This document shows, one piece after another, positions 10,157-22,335 of a stretch of DNA of 64,000 nt. This stretch comes from Hansfordia pulvinata (taxonomy: Eukaryota; Ascomycota; Sordariomycetes; Xylariales): NCBI GenBank assembly GCA_006538405.1, contig BJKQ01000003.1:2604001-2668000 (forward strand). The letters are read 5' to 3'. How positions within the stretch are numbered: position 1 is the first letter of the stretch; each line of letters starts with the position of its first letter. The notes below the pieces were generated by a model. It did no database searches and was not told where the DNA came from. It was given only the letters and a program-made list of their open reading frames with translations. The position numbers and the translations under genes are program-made.

Positions 10157-13100
10157 CTAAATTTCCTTCGGAGCAAGCAAGTCGGCTTGATAGAGCCAGT
10201 GGTTCTCATGCTCCTCGGCGTCAAGCCAATCGTAGGGGAAAGTGACGAGGTGGCCTTGGATAAGGTTGCACATTTCTTCGGCCTCTTCGCGCGACAACAT
10301 GTCAAATGGAGACAGGCCTCCGCGTCGACTGCCCCTTGTCGTTGCACGTCTGGGGCGGGTCGTGTGCGACGTGTTGTGTGCGCCATTGGCCTGGCCGTCA
10401 GTCGCGCCTGGTGAGATCGTGGAGCTGCTGGTCTGTCCTTCGGCTGATGGCATGACATCTGAAAACGTGGCGCGTTTGTTACGGCCAGCGTGCCCCTCAG
10501 GGTGGCCATTTGATACGGCATGGGCGTCTGTCGGGTCTTCGAATGCTGGGAAAGGTACCTCGCCAGCCGGATGTACTGGAGAGGGCGGCTCCTGAGACGC
10601 ATCCTTGTGCTTCTCGGCCGACATCTCCTGATGCGTCCTCGAGTCCCGATGAACATTCTGCGCCCCGGGCGTCTTCTCATTGAACTGCTCGCCATGTTCG
10701 TTGGACACCGTGACTTGCGGGTAGTCGTCAGCAGCCGCGGGGGTCTTCTCTTGCGCATTCGCTGCCTGCGGTGGAGTTGCTGGCACAGCAACCCCGGGAA
10801 TCGGAGCGCCACCGTTGCTGATCTGCGACTTTGCGTCGTGCTCTTCATTCTTCTGACCCGACATACTCTCTGTAAAGGCCTTTCTGTAGTCTTCAAACTG
10901 GTGGTAATCTTTCCAGTTGTTGACCGTCGTGTCAGGCATACATCGGAACACACGTCGGTAGATGTTGGTGTTGTTATCCGCCAGCTTGAACCACGTGTCG
11001 TCCCAGAATTCCGGGCAGACAGGGTCGCGCATGCAATCTTTGTCGATCTTGACCTGCTGTATGGCTGCTGCAAACGGTGTAAGCTTTTCGCTCGCGGGTC
11101 GGCCAGTCGCGTTGGGGCCGCCGATATCTGTGTCATCCGACACCGGCAAGGACGGCACTTGGTTGGTTGGAGTCAGCCCGAGTTGCGCCGTGGTTCTGCG
11201 CTTGATATCAGGCGGCAACGGCAGTGATGTCTGATCTTGTGGGAGAGTCTGATCAGTGGAGTGAGGCGTGCGAGACTTGGTCTTGGCGGCATGCTTCTCA
11301 GCCTGGCCCTGTCTATGTAGAAGCACCTCTTCGCCGCCAATGATCGCAGAGTCGCTGCCCAGGTCAACACCTTTGGCCTGTGCTTCCTTCCAGTGGTCTG
11401 GGCCAAGACCTTCGAGGTCGTCAGTATGTTGCTCATTGCCCTGTACACGAGCATCGCCTTCGAAAGACCCGCTCCTTGGGTTGCCGGAGCCTGCACTGGA
11501 CGACTGAGACGAAGGGCGGCTGGGCGGGTCCATGTCTGTGGCATCGTGATTGTAGCTCATTGTGTTGTGAGCAGCAGGCCGCTGGAGGTTATCGGTGACG
11601 GCGGCATTCTGAGGGTCATCGATGGGTGGGTGGTCCTTATCCTGGTAGTCTGCGTCGTCGTAGATTCTGGCCATGTCCTCTTCGAAGTAGTCGTCGCCGC
11701 CCATCTCTGCGTTGCGCTCCTCCTCTGTGATCTGGTCGACATCCAGGCCGAGATGCTCTCTCATCAGGCGCATGCGCAGTGTGTGCGCGAACCGACCAAC
11801 CATGAATGGCTTACCAGCCATCTTGGAGGACAGCATCTCAGTATCTCTGACAACTGCGGCGCATTCCGAATCCCGGTTACCCAGCATGGATCGCTCGTTG
11901 ATGTTGGCAGAGCCAATGAGGGCGACTCTGTCATCAACGATGATAGTCTTAGCATGGATGTACAACTGCTCGGTAACCAAGTTGTTATTGCTCCCAATAT
12001 GATCCCACTGCCTCAGACTGAAGAAGCGGATGTACTGGTGCGGATTGATGTTCGCAGCCCGGAGCCGACCAAAGATGGAGGTGGACCACGGCATATACTC
12101 CGGTATTGGAACTGCATGATCAGTCTAACCGAGCTGCCCTCGGCTTGATCGACGGTGTTCTGGAAGCCAGGCATCAGGGGGATCAAGATGCAGCAGCGCC
12201 AGTCCTCCTCGTTCTCATCCGCCCGCATGATGCGCTCGACAAGGGCATCGCCGATCCTGTTGTTGACCCTGGTGCTCAGAGTTTCGCAGCTGGTGATGAA
12301 GAACTGGTTTTCCATGTAGACAAAGTGCTCCGACTCCTCGATCAGCTTCAGATACGTCTCTTGGATGCTGTGCTCGATGTGGTCGTGCGACAAGCCAAGA
12401 GACCATTCGCCGGCTGATCGGAGCATTTGCACCTCGCATGTACCGCTGAGACCGAGCGCCTCAAGATCGGCGGGGTTGGCGTCCGGCGGCGGGAGGAGAA
12501 AGGGAGTGGGCCTAGTAGGTTTGCGCTCGCGCCTCAGGTAGTTCCATCTCTGGACAAAGTGGCGTGTCAAGTCTCTAGCCGGCTGGCCAACGACCTGCAT
12601 ACCCACGTCGTGCCAGGGCATGCGGGGAGTCCTGCTTCTATCGTACATCTCCTCGTAAGGCTCGTTCAACTGGAAGAAGTCCAGGACGCGGGGGTTTGAA
12701 TAGTCCTTTCCGGGAAACAGCTGGCAGTTGTCGGCGTCTCGGGGGCTGTCCCCGTCTTCCATGCCCGTGGGACGGTCGTCTGCCAACGGATGCTGGGGGT
12801 TGTCCCATCTGCCAAAGCACAGATCGACACCTCCGAGAAATGCCAGGTCGTGGTCGACGATGCAGATCTTCTCGTGATGAGCATAGAAGAATTGGTTCTT
12901 CTTGAACTGATTGGGGGACCTTAACACTGCAATGTTGTCGTGCAAGTTAAGCAGTGAGAATTTGGTGTACTCAGAGTCGATAGGGATGGCCTGCTCCACG
13001 TTTCTGTAGAGAATGACAAAGATCTTGACACCTTGACGCGCCTTCTTCTGCAGTAAGCGATCCAGGCGCCACTTCTGGCTGATACATGCGGGTCGCCGGA

Positions 13101-15686
13101 GGTAGAGCTCGGGGCTGAGCCACCAGTCGTGTATGTAGATGACGTCCTGGGCCATGTTGATGGCACGGGATACGTTCCACATGTAGTCTCTGGCGTCGAC
13201 GAGCCATTGAGCAAATGCATTCTGCCTCACTGGCGCAAAGCTGTTGAACCTGTGCCGTTGGTGCCACTCGGTCTGCTTCATCATGTCCACGACCGACTCT
13301 TCAAACTGCCGGATCAGGGTCTGGTTGCGGGAGAAGAGCTTGATCTTGCGCTCGGACGTATAGAGCTTCATGGTGTGGTGCCCCGATCCCCCAGCCTCCT
13401 CAACAGACTCATGGAGGTCACCATCCTTGTCGCGCTTGGTCTTTGCGCCCAAGCGCTTGAGTTTGCTCTTCTTTGAGACGATCTTGAATGTCGGATCCAC
13501 CAGGTATACGTCGTATATGTTCATGGTGCCAGGGGACTCCACCACGGCGATGTAGTTCTGGCGGACGAGAAACCATTTCCGGCTGTGTCGCTGAACCACC
13601 TTCTGGGGAGTAAGAACACGGCGAAAGTCGAGACCCTTGGATGACTGGATGTGAAGGAAGCATTCTTTGCCGTGGAAGCTGCCTTCAGCGGCCAACCTGA
13701 CTCCCAAGGCCGACAGCTCAAGGAAGTGGCAGAGGCGCGCGCTATCGGCGCGGAACATGAGCCAGTGGATCATCTCTTGGAGGTACTTCTCCATCCACCG
13801 GCGCTGCTTTTCGATGTGTCTCTTCCTAGTAGCATGCAAGCTCTGAACTGCGCTGGCAGCAGCATCCGCGCCTTCAAGCCCGGACGACTGGCGACGCATG
13901 AGGAAGTTGTTGATGCGGGACTTCTTGCGGTAGTTCCCGGGCCGTCTCTCCGTGTCGCTCGCCGTGGCTTCGGCATTGGTTCTTTCGCCTGCCGTCCCCT
14001 CGGCCAACATGTCTTGCGACGGAGGCTCAGATTGAGAGCCAAGTCTCTGGGATCTTGGTTCTTGCTGGGACGGCGTTTCAGGGTTCTTCTCATCCTCGGA
14101 CGACGAATCCAGTTTGCGATTATATCCGAGGATCTTGAGCAGCCTCTTGGGGAAAGTCGGCTGCTTTGGCCGCTTGTGCTGCGTCTTGGATGACTGGGCG
14201 GTAATGTCTGCTTTCTGGGTGACTTTGTACCGCAGGTGCAGTTGGTATATCTCCCAGATTGAGCGTGTGACCGTCCAGCTCATGCGACTGACGCCGCTAC
14301 CATACTCCAGGGCGATCTTGAACACTGAGTGCCTATCGCTGGCACCCTTCTCCCCGGGGTAGCTGTCGACCACGCGCAAGTTGAGCTGCTCCAGGAGGAC
14401 TGGTATGCGGCGGTTGCCACGCTCGTCCCGCTGAAGCATGCTGGCGAAGATGACCACAGCAGGGGTGATCGCACGCAATTCAGCCATCAGTTCGGCTGAC
14501 TTGTAGTAGTCGAACTGATCAATCTTCTTCTTACCACCAAAGATCTTGAGCGTCTTCTTGACCTGCCGCCATTTCTGTCCACCGCGTCGCTTCTGGGCTG
14601 ACAGGAATTCCCCGTCCGAGGCGCCGCCGCCCTGAGTGAACATGTCGGAAATGCGGCGTCGGTGGCCAGGTCCTCGCAAGGGCGTGACAGCACCCTCGTC
14701 GCCGTTGGTCTCCTCGTGACGGCCGGCGCCAACCCAGGATGCGCCGCGCGCCCAGCCGCGTCGGCGACCTGCCAGCTGAGCGCGGCCTTCGTCTTCGGAG
14801 AAACCGCCGCGCTGTTCGTGTGGGTCAGGCATGGTGGATCTCCGCGATAGGCGGGCTACCCTCGGGACTGGGTGTCGTCGGTGGTACGGGTGGTCGTCGG
14901 GTTGGGGCGCAAGTCGAGCTGCTTGAGGCGACGCTTCATTCGCTTGCGCTTCTTGGGTTTCGACGAGGTTACCTCGCCAGGCGCCTCGTCGCCGCTCTCC
15001 TCGACGTCCTCCACATCGGCATCGCTGCCTTCCTCCTCTTCCAACGTCTCAGGCAGGCGGTTGGCGCGGGATGCGATTGGCGAGTTGCTCGACGAGGGCA
15101 GGTTGAGGTCGGAAGACGCGGGCGACTTGGGAGGGGCCTGGATAGAGGTCGAGCTTCCCAAGGACGACTTGAGCTTGGAGATCCACCTCTCGCCGCGCGT
15201 GCGGTTGCCGGCTTCGCCGTCGTCCCAAGAGCCGTGCCGAGAATGGTTTGGCGGGACGTCAAGAACGGTGCTGTTCTGCGCGAACTGGACAACGCGACCC
15301 GGCGTGCCGGGCTCCGAGGGAATGGTGGCATCGTCGGGGCCGGGGACGCGAACGGGTGATAGACCGCGAGGTGTGGAGGGGACGTCGGAGGGGGAGCGAT
15401 GGTGTCGGGAGACTGGCGATAGGCTCCCGTGGGGCAAGCCTCCGTTCAAGTAATCGGGGGATTCGACAGAGCCGAGGGTGGAAGAGCCAGGTGTTGGGAT
15501 GGGAAGCTGAAGCTCGGCGGCGGGGACGGGGTGGCTGGTGCTACTGAAGGAGGCATAAGAAGCGTAAGGGCCAGGACTACTAGAGGCCCTCAGGAAAGAA
15601 GGTCTTGGTTTGGAGAGGTCGGAAGGAGACGGCAGAGGGCTCCTGGAGGCTGGAGAGACCGAGTCATTGGGCGATGGAGCCGACAT
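10157..15686 (-). CDS. SPO14: SPO14/PLD1-type phospholipase D (two apparent frameshifts)
   Basis: Hydrolyses phosphatidylcholine to phosphatidic acid and choline on internal membranes; yeast Spo14 is needed for sporulation and acts in vesicle traffic. From the N-terminus: a Ser/Pro-rich region ending in a basic KKRKRMKRR stretch (15686 to about 14860), a PX-like segment, a PH-like segment, then two catalytic HKD motifs. HKD1 is HHEKICIVDHD (about 12846-12882). HKD2 is YIHAKTIIVDD followed by the GSANINERSMLGNRDSE block (about 11900-11960). The C-terminus carries the family-typical LVTFPYDWL. Total size is about 1,840 residues, normal for filamentous fungi. No intron is evident, but the frame changes twice, at about 14857-14872 and at about 12084-12088 between QYRSICRG and SIFGRLRA. 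Each break is closed by one additional base. With catalytic motifs and both ends conserved, I favour base-call errors over gene loss. A short intron at the first break cannot be fully excluded. Confidence 0.9.
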
Positions 15687-17882
15687 TGCGCCTGCAGTGG
15701 GAAGTGATGGAGGTCAGGTATCTCGGGGGCGCCACGGCGGCGAAGTGCGACCTGGCCGGGCGAGCTGGCAGCTCTGGCCGTGGGCAGCCCTGGACAGGGC
15801 GAGCGAACGTGGCGGGCCGCAGAGCAGATGGACGCGTCGCGACTGTGACGGGCTTGACCGTGCCGGCTGACCAGGCACGCAAACTGGGCGGGCGATGTTG
15901 GCGATACGGAGTCGGAGTCGGAGTCGGGGTCGGTGGCGGTGGCGTGGCGGGACACGAGGCGCAAGCGGACTGCGACGAGGAATTGAGAGAGCTCGCGGTG
16001 GAAGAAGCTGGCCGAGGTGAGATAAGGTGAGGTTCGGTTTTGGGAGGGAGCTGGACCCAACTGGGCGGTACTTAGTTGGGAGGCAGTCGAGGGAAGGTTG
16101 CGGAGATGATTTCAGCTACGGCGAGTTGATTGGCCGGGCTAGACCAGTTGGGAAATGCCGATCAGCCTGGGAATCCGTGGCATGCAGTGCGGGCACTCCT
16201 CTACTCGTACAGCGGGGATGGCATCCCGGACGGGAGACGGCGCGGAGGGCGATGAGATGGCTGCGGAAGAGAGCGAAGCGGAAGAGAGAACCAGGTGGTG
16301 GGTGAAGTGAAGGGGTGCGAGTGTAGATAGGTAGGTACCGGATACTGGACGTTACCACCTTTACCTCGACGCACCTGGAGGTGTCGTTGTCCAACATCCC
16401 CCACGCAACCAATGCACGGGACAGTCCCCGTCAATTCAAGGTCAGTCAAGGTTCCGTTCTGCGCCCATGACGACCGTCTGCAGCACGGACAACTGGCAAG
16501 GTCTCATGTAGGTGCTCAGATCTTGTCGAGTACGAGTACCGAGCTAGTTAGTGGAGGGCTGTGCCCAGACTGCTGATGAGGGAGCGTTTCTTAGGTTGCA
16601 CCGTGTCATGTGGATTCTTCCAACAGCTGTGTGAGTAAAAGCTGCGTGCCGGAATGACGCCCCGTGGTTCTGCAAATATGCCGGCGGTCTTGTACGTCTT
16701 GTATGAGTGGAAGGGTACTGATGAACGTAGTTACCTAAGGCCGTCATTACGATGGAATATTCCCACGCCACGATGTGTTTGAACGGTGTTCGAGGCCCCG
16801 CTTGCCGCTAGTACTATATGGGGATGGCGCCCGCTGGTCTTGATGAGAAGAGGTATAGGCTACCGCTGAACCTGAGAGTACAGGGCGCTGTGGGCCGGGG
16901 AAACGCGGCCCTCGCAAAGTTTAGGATACACGCTTTCAGATCTCGTCACTGCATGTGCCTATGCCAGGTGGGTACCTACTCTAATGTATGTACCTACCTT
17001 AGGTAATGTTTGGTGCCGCCGTGGGAAAGCATCATGACACTGGAGCCCGGCCACGCTCGAGCAGATGCCCAACAGATACGGAGTAAACAATGGGCGCTCA
17101 TGCATGTATGCTCAGCTGTCCTCGTCTCATCTGTACTACTGGCAAAGTCGAAGTGTGCGTTGATGCGCCAAGTGCAAGATGTCTGCCCACAGCAATCACC
17201 TATCGGCATGGCATCTTGTGATGCGATCCAGCTACTAATCAACCACCGATACCGTGATGGTCACGAATTACCAGCCATCACGAAGCAATTTTATATCAAC
17301 GAGCAGACTCCTTTCGGGCATCACAACTCCTTTTTTTACGTGCGGCTGCGGTCCTTGGTCACTTTCGAACGCTGCATTCTGGGAAGTACTTTCGAAGTTG
17401 TGGTAGTTCCACCGACAGGCCACCACGCTACAAGACTCAAACGCCCGTCAATGCCAACTCCCACTTTGCACTATGGCCACTGTCCCTTCAGTCGATCGTA
17501 CACGGCTAGGTAGACAACCACGTATTTGGTCGGCTCTTCTTTGGCAAAGTGATGGTTGTCCCTCAGGTCGTAAGTCGCAGTAGAGAATCAGGTGCTTTTG
17601 GATGCTATACGAGGCACACCGGACATGATATCACCTCCATCATCCAACATTTATTTGCATGGGTTGAAGCAAGCCGGCACCCATACCGTATTACTCCACG
17701 ACCTGATTGACGTTTCTTTCCTTCAGTCTATCAGCATTTAGATTTCCTGGTCCCGCCACACTCGCCTCCGCCGTATATACCCGAGTCCGTCTACGTTTTA
17801 CCTCCTCGTCAGGTAAGACCTATCCCTCGCCTCGCCTCCCCTCCCCTACATCCCCTCCCCTCCCCTACATCCCCTCTCCCCC
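15687..17882. other. Intergenic stretch: PLD1 promoter side and MFS 3' side
   Basis: No supported gene. The 15690-16060 segment reads GC-rich with a short GGAGTC/GGGTC-type repeat (about 15906-15945), probably the 5' leader or promoter of PLD1. A TACCTA/TAGGTA cluster lies at about 16970-17007. A + frame at 17010-17513 (167 codons) matches nothing I know. Confidence 0.5.
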
Positions 17883-20340
17883 TCACTCGTCGCCATCTTC
17901 CTCCTCCTCCTCGTTGTCCCCCTCGAGCCAGATCTCGTGCCCGTCCCCCTCCCTGACGCACAGGCTCGACACGAACCCGCCGACCATGACGGCCGCGAGC
18001 GCCCAGAAGACCAGCCCGACGTACCCCCGCTCCAGCCCGAGGCCGTACAGGCGGGCGCAGGCCACGGGGCCCACAGTGCGGGCGAGGCTGCTGACGGTGA
18101 CGCCGACGCCGTGGACCGTGCCGAGGACGCTGGGGTGCGGGGCGCAGTTGTTGACGAGGATCGCGGCCGCGGGCTGCGCAAACGTCCGCCCCACCACCAG
18201 CACGGCCAGCACGGACCCCAGGGCCAGCCACACGGCGGCGCCCGTCTTGCCTCCTCCGGAGGAGGAGGAGGAGGAGGGGACGACGGACAGGTAAGGGGTC
18301 GCCGCGTAGACGAGGGGCACGAGGGCCATGCCGAAGCGGTACGAGCGGGCGGCGCCCAGGCGCGCCGACACGCGCGGGTACACCAGCAGCTGCAGCGGGA
18401 TGCCCAGGACGCCGATCAGCGCCATGGCGGCGCCCACGGAGCCGGGCTGCAGGCCCAGGCCGCCGGTGAAGCGGAAGGGGAGGGAGGGCGCGTATCCCGG
18501 GGGCAGCCGGGAGTGCTGCTGCTGGTCGTCGCCTTCGCCTTCGCCGTCGCCATCGCGGTAGTAGGCCGGGGTCGACAGGAAGACGAACCACAGCGCCTGG
18601 AACGTGCCGATGCCCAGCGCCATGAGGAAGTAGCTGGCCAGCGTCGCCGCCACGTTGGGCGTGAAGATGCGCCGGAACGCCAGCTTCTGCGTGTACCGCC
18701 GGCGGTCCGACTTTTGCGTCTTTTTCTTGCTCTTCCTCGCTTCTCTTCTTCTGGCGCCGACGCCGACGCCGGTCGTCTCCTCGTCGTCTCCGTCGGCGTC
18801 ACTAGGGGGGAATCTATCGCCGCCGCCGCCGCCGCCACCGCCTCCGCCCCGGATCGTCGTTGGCGACATGGCAAAGTCGCTGTCGATGCTGTTATCCCTC
18901 GAGCGCACCCGCGTGTAGGCGATGGCGTCGCGCCCGCCGCGGCGACTGAACAGGCGCCGCAGGACGCCGCGGATCTTGCGCCCGACCGCGAGGCCGAGGC
19001 CAAACCGGCCCGCGACCGAGTCGTGAGTCTGAAGAAAGTCGAAGAGATGTCAGCGGGATAAGTCCCCTGGGTTCAGTTCGGGGGGGGGGGGGGGGGGGGA
19101 GAGGAATGCCCTGTAAGGGGCTTTCTGCTAGTCTCACCTCCTCCAAGAGCGTCCACACCAAGATCAGCGCGGAGAGCAGAAAGGCCGCACTGACGAGGTT
19201 CGGCACCGCGTAGGGGTAGTCCCGGAAGAACCGGACGCCGCCGAACGTGTCCGGGTACGAGCCTGCCGGGTCCGACAGGACGCCGCCCAGGATCGGCCCG
19301 ATGATGACGCCGACGTTGAACGTCATGGGCAGCAGGAGGAAGGCCCGCGACTGGTACTTCTTCTCACGCACCGTCTCGCTCACCCTTGCGCCGCCGCCGT
19401 GTTAGCCAGCCACAACCCGTGTTCCGCTCCAGGGGCCGGCCACCTCTCCACTTACATTGTCCGCAGCACGCCCACGTTACCGTTGGTGATGCCTCCGATG
19501 CACCTGAAGAACAGAGCCTGCTTGAAGGACGTGGCAAACCCGAACCCGATGCAGGACAGCACTGCGTGGCGTGTCGTTTCTCGTCGTGTCAGCTGCACGG
19601 CGGCTCTGCCCTCGGCCTAGCGCATGAAGAGGCAAGGGAAAGAGAAGACTCACGGGTGCCCGACAGGCCGATGAGGATGACGGTCTTGCGGCCGGCCCAG
19701 GCCGAGTCGGCGACGCGGCCCCAGAGCATGGCAGTGAAGAGCTGCGCCATGGTGAAACTGGCGTGCAGGACGCCGGCCTGGCTCGAGATGACCGAGTCCG
19801 GGAGGCTCTCGTCGAACCACCGCAGCTGGTAGAACATGTACGACTGCGGTCATGCAGCTCCACGTCAGCCCACGTTCCCACGCAATCATTGCTGGCGGCA
19901 GCGCCGACGCTCGCGGCAGAGGGACGGCAAGGGGGGATCGGAGCCGGGAGGGCAGTGAACAGGTGTCTACAAGACCTACATACCTGGAGCGATGTCTGGG
20001 TCAGGGGCTCACTGCAGCGGGCCAGCGTGATGACCAGCAGCTGGGCCTTCTTGGGCAGATCCCTCCACGCCACCACCTCCTGACGGGGCTTTGGCGGGGG
20101 CGAGGGCGACGAGGACGGCAGCGGCGCAAGGTTCTTGCCGCCGCCGCCACCGCCGACGCGCCGCCGAGAGGCCCGCGGCCCGGCACCGACTACCGTCTCG
20201 GCGTCCCGGACTCCCGGCAGGACCCCATCTTCGTCGCCGCCGTCGTACTGGATCGGGTCAACCTCGAGGAGGCTGGCTTCCGAGTCTGAGTCTGCATGGC
20301 TCGACGCCGGGTCGTCGGTGTATGGAACATGGTGATCCAT
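17883..20340 (-). CDS. MFS transporter, ZIFL/YCR023C-type (five exons)
   Basis: A major facilitator superfamily membrane transporter. Exons are 20340-19984, 19843-19654, 19561-19456, 19384-19138 and 19028-17883; every junction has a GT donor and AG acceptor and the phases close (681 residues). The N-terminus is acidic and Gly-rich, then WRDLPKKAQLLVITLARCSEPLTQTSLQ opens the first membrane segment. The MFS loop signature appears as AMLWGRVADSAWAGRKTV between segments 2 and 3, and FLRCIGGITNGNVGVLRTM marks segment 4. A variable, low-complexity central loop (Gly and Asp/Glu runs) precedes the second six helices; the tail is acidic. The arrangement matches fungal homologues of yeast YCR023C and plant zinc-induced facilitator-like proteins. 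Substrate cannot be inferred. It shares a 1.2-kb divergent promoter with the multicopper oxidase, so co-regulation is possible but unproven. Intron 4 contains a 20-base sense poly-C tract. Confidence 0.88.
19080..19099. repeat. Poly-G tract (20 nt) inside MFS intron 4
   Basis: Uninterrupted G run on the + strand, C on the sense strand, near the 5' end of the 109-nt intron 19029-19137. Confidence 0.9.
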
Positions 20341-21573
20341 GGAGGGTGGGCGTGAAGTGATCGATCGCCGAGGCCGGATCGGGGCCTGAATTTACTTAGC
20401 CGAACTCGGCTCCGACGCCGGAAAAAGCAAGGGGAGAAGATCCCCCCCCTAAAATCAGGGACACAGGTAGCGATAGCTGGGCGTTGACCGCGAGAGGGGG
20501 CCGGGAAACGCTGGGCGAGTGGTTCCGGTGCCAAGAATGGATCGGCTCAGAGCTGTTCTCTCTGTACGCATGGGCGTAATTGGAGAAGAGTAGAGTTGAA
20601 TAAGGTGGGTGGGAAACCGCGCGCAAATTCTGGGAGGTGCAAGCAAACCCGCCCGCAAACCGACCAACCGCAGCTCAGCCGCCGTTCGCCTTTCGCAGTG
20701 GGGCCGCGATGAGGCATTGTGAAGCTATCCGTGGAGGTACCTACCTTACCTCCCCATGCCTCGGGTAGCTCTTCGATATCACAGGAACACGGGACGGATA
20801 AGATCTTTCTACGATCAGAAGACAGCCTGCACAAAACGAACCCCTTACAACGGACAGGGAGTCGTCGCGCGCCGAAATTGACAAGCCCGCATCGTGAGCG
20901 GCGTCGGCGTTGCGAGGCCAGATCCGAGCTCCGAGCCTATCGCCGACGCCGCCCGACTGCTCAACTGCAGCGGGCGATGGCTCAATCTGCAGCGGGCGAT
21001 GGCTCAACGGGAGCAGGCATCGGCCGACGAGAGTGTGCTCAACATCGCCGAGCAGGGTCCACGTTGGCCAGTGCTGTGGCCGAGCGTGTGCTTTGTTCGT
21101 TAGATCGAGGCAGCAGAACAACCATCGTAAGAGTCATCGTCTACTTACCTTAGTTTTGCACGCACGAGCAAGTCGATAGCAAACCTGGCTCGCCCAGGGC
21201 TGTCGAGGCGAAGCTAACAACGCCAGCTGCCCCCCACACAGACACAGTAGTCGCCGACGAGCACCACAGACCAAGTCCACCCCGCGGCGATCCTGGCAGC
21301 CCGAGCCGAGAGTCGTCGATACGCGCTCTTGGCCTCGTCCCGGGCATCATGGCAAAATGGCTCTGCCGGTGCCGGGGGACATCACCAAGGGCCTGGTCTC
21401 GGAGCCGAGGGGCCTGACTCTAGTCTTTGTCCGGCTTCCAGGGTGATAGATAGAACGGGAGATATGAACAAGATGTTTGCCGCTCAACCATGGATCAAAT
21501 GAACCTTACAGAGAGTCACGACGAACAAGGGCAATTCTCTCTACTCGAGCCACTGCAGTGAAGCATCGCCATC
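20341..21573. promoter_or_regulatory. Divergent intergenic region between MFS transporter and multicopper oxidase
   Basis: Both start codons face outward from this 1.2-kb segment, so it must hold both promoters. It contains a 22-bp tandem duplication (20965-21008) and a TACCTACCTTACC element at about 20739-20751. No gene is seen. Confidence 0.5.
20965..21008. repeat. 22-bp direct tandem duplication
   Basis: Units 20965-20986 and 20987-21008 are identical except for the last base. Each contains the core CTGCAGCGGGCGATGGCTC. The pair lies in the divergent promoter. Confidence 0.85.
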
Positions 21574-22291
21574 ATGCTGGCTCGCACCTGGTTGTCAGTG
21601 GCGCTCGCAACTGGGGTCCACGGCCTCGATCTGCACCTCCACGATGCCACTTTCGTGCCCGATCATGTCTTGAGGGTGGACAGGCACAACATCTCGATAG
21701 GGGCCATGCAGAGATACACGACCCTGATCAACGGCTCGCTCCCTGGGCCCGAGATCCGTCTCCAGGAGGGCCGAGTAACTTGGATCCGCGTGTACAACGA
21801 CATGGCGGACGCCAACACGACCATTGTAAGTAACCCAGAACCCCGTCCCTCCCTGGCCATCTTATCTTCCGGTCGACAATACCTCTCCTGCCTGGCATCA
21901 TCGTCTGACGCGCGCGCCCGCCCAAACCCACCAGCACTGGCACGGCCTCGCCCAGGCAGCGTTCCCCTTTTCCGACGGGACGCCGCTGGCCAGCCAGTGG
22001 CCCATCCCCCGGGCCACTTCTTCGACTACCAGCTGCAGACCCCGAGTGGCTCGGCCGGGTCCTACTACTACCACACCCACGTTGGCTTCTCCGCCAGCAC
22101 CGCCGCGGGGGCCCTGATCGTTGAGGACCCGGGCCCGGCGCCCTACGCCTACCACGCGGAGCGCACCGTCTTCCTCCAGGAGTACTTCAGCTCGACCGAC
22201 GAGCAGGTCGAGGCCGGCTTCCGCTCGCTGCCGCAGGTCTGGCCGGGCCAGCCCAGCGGGTGGTTGATCAACGGCAAGTCCATATCCCACC

Positions 22292-22335
<44 letters not shown>

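Noticed and set aside
10033..11136. 367-codon minus-strand frame rich in Arg, Thr and Pro
   Set aside because: It overlaps the conserved PLD1 C-terminal part in another frame and shows no domain; it is a shadow.
17937..19061. 374-codon plus-strand frame over the MFS gene
   Set aside because: Antisense shadow of an intact, intron-supported MFS coding sequence; Gly/Ala/Arg/His-rich.
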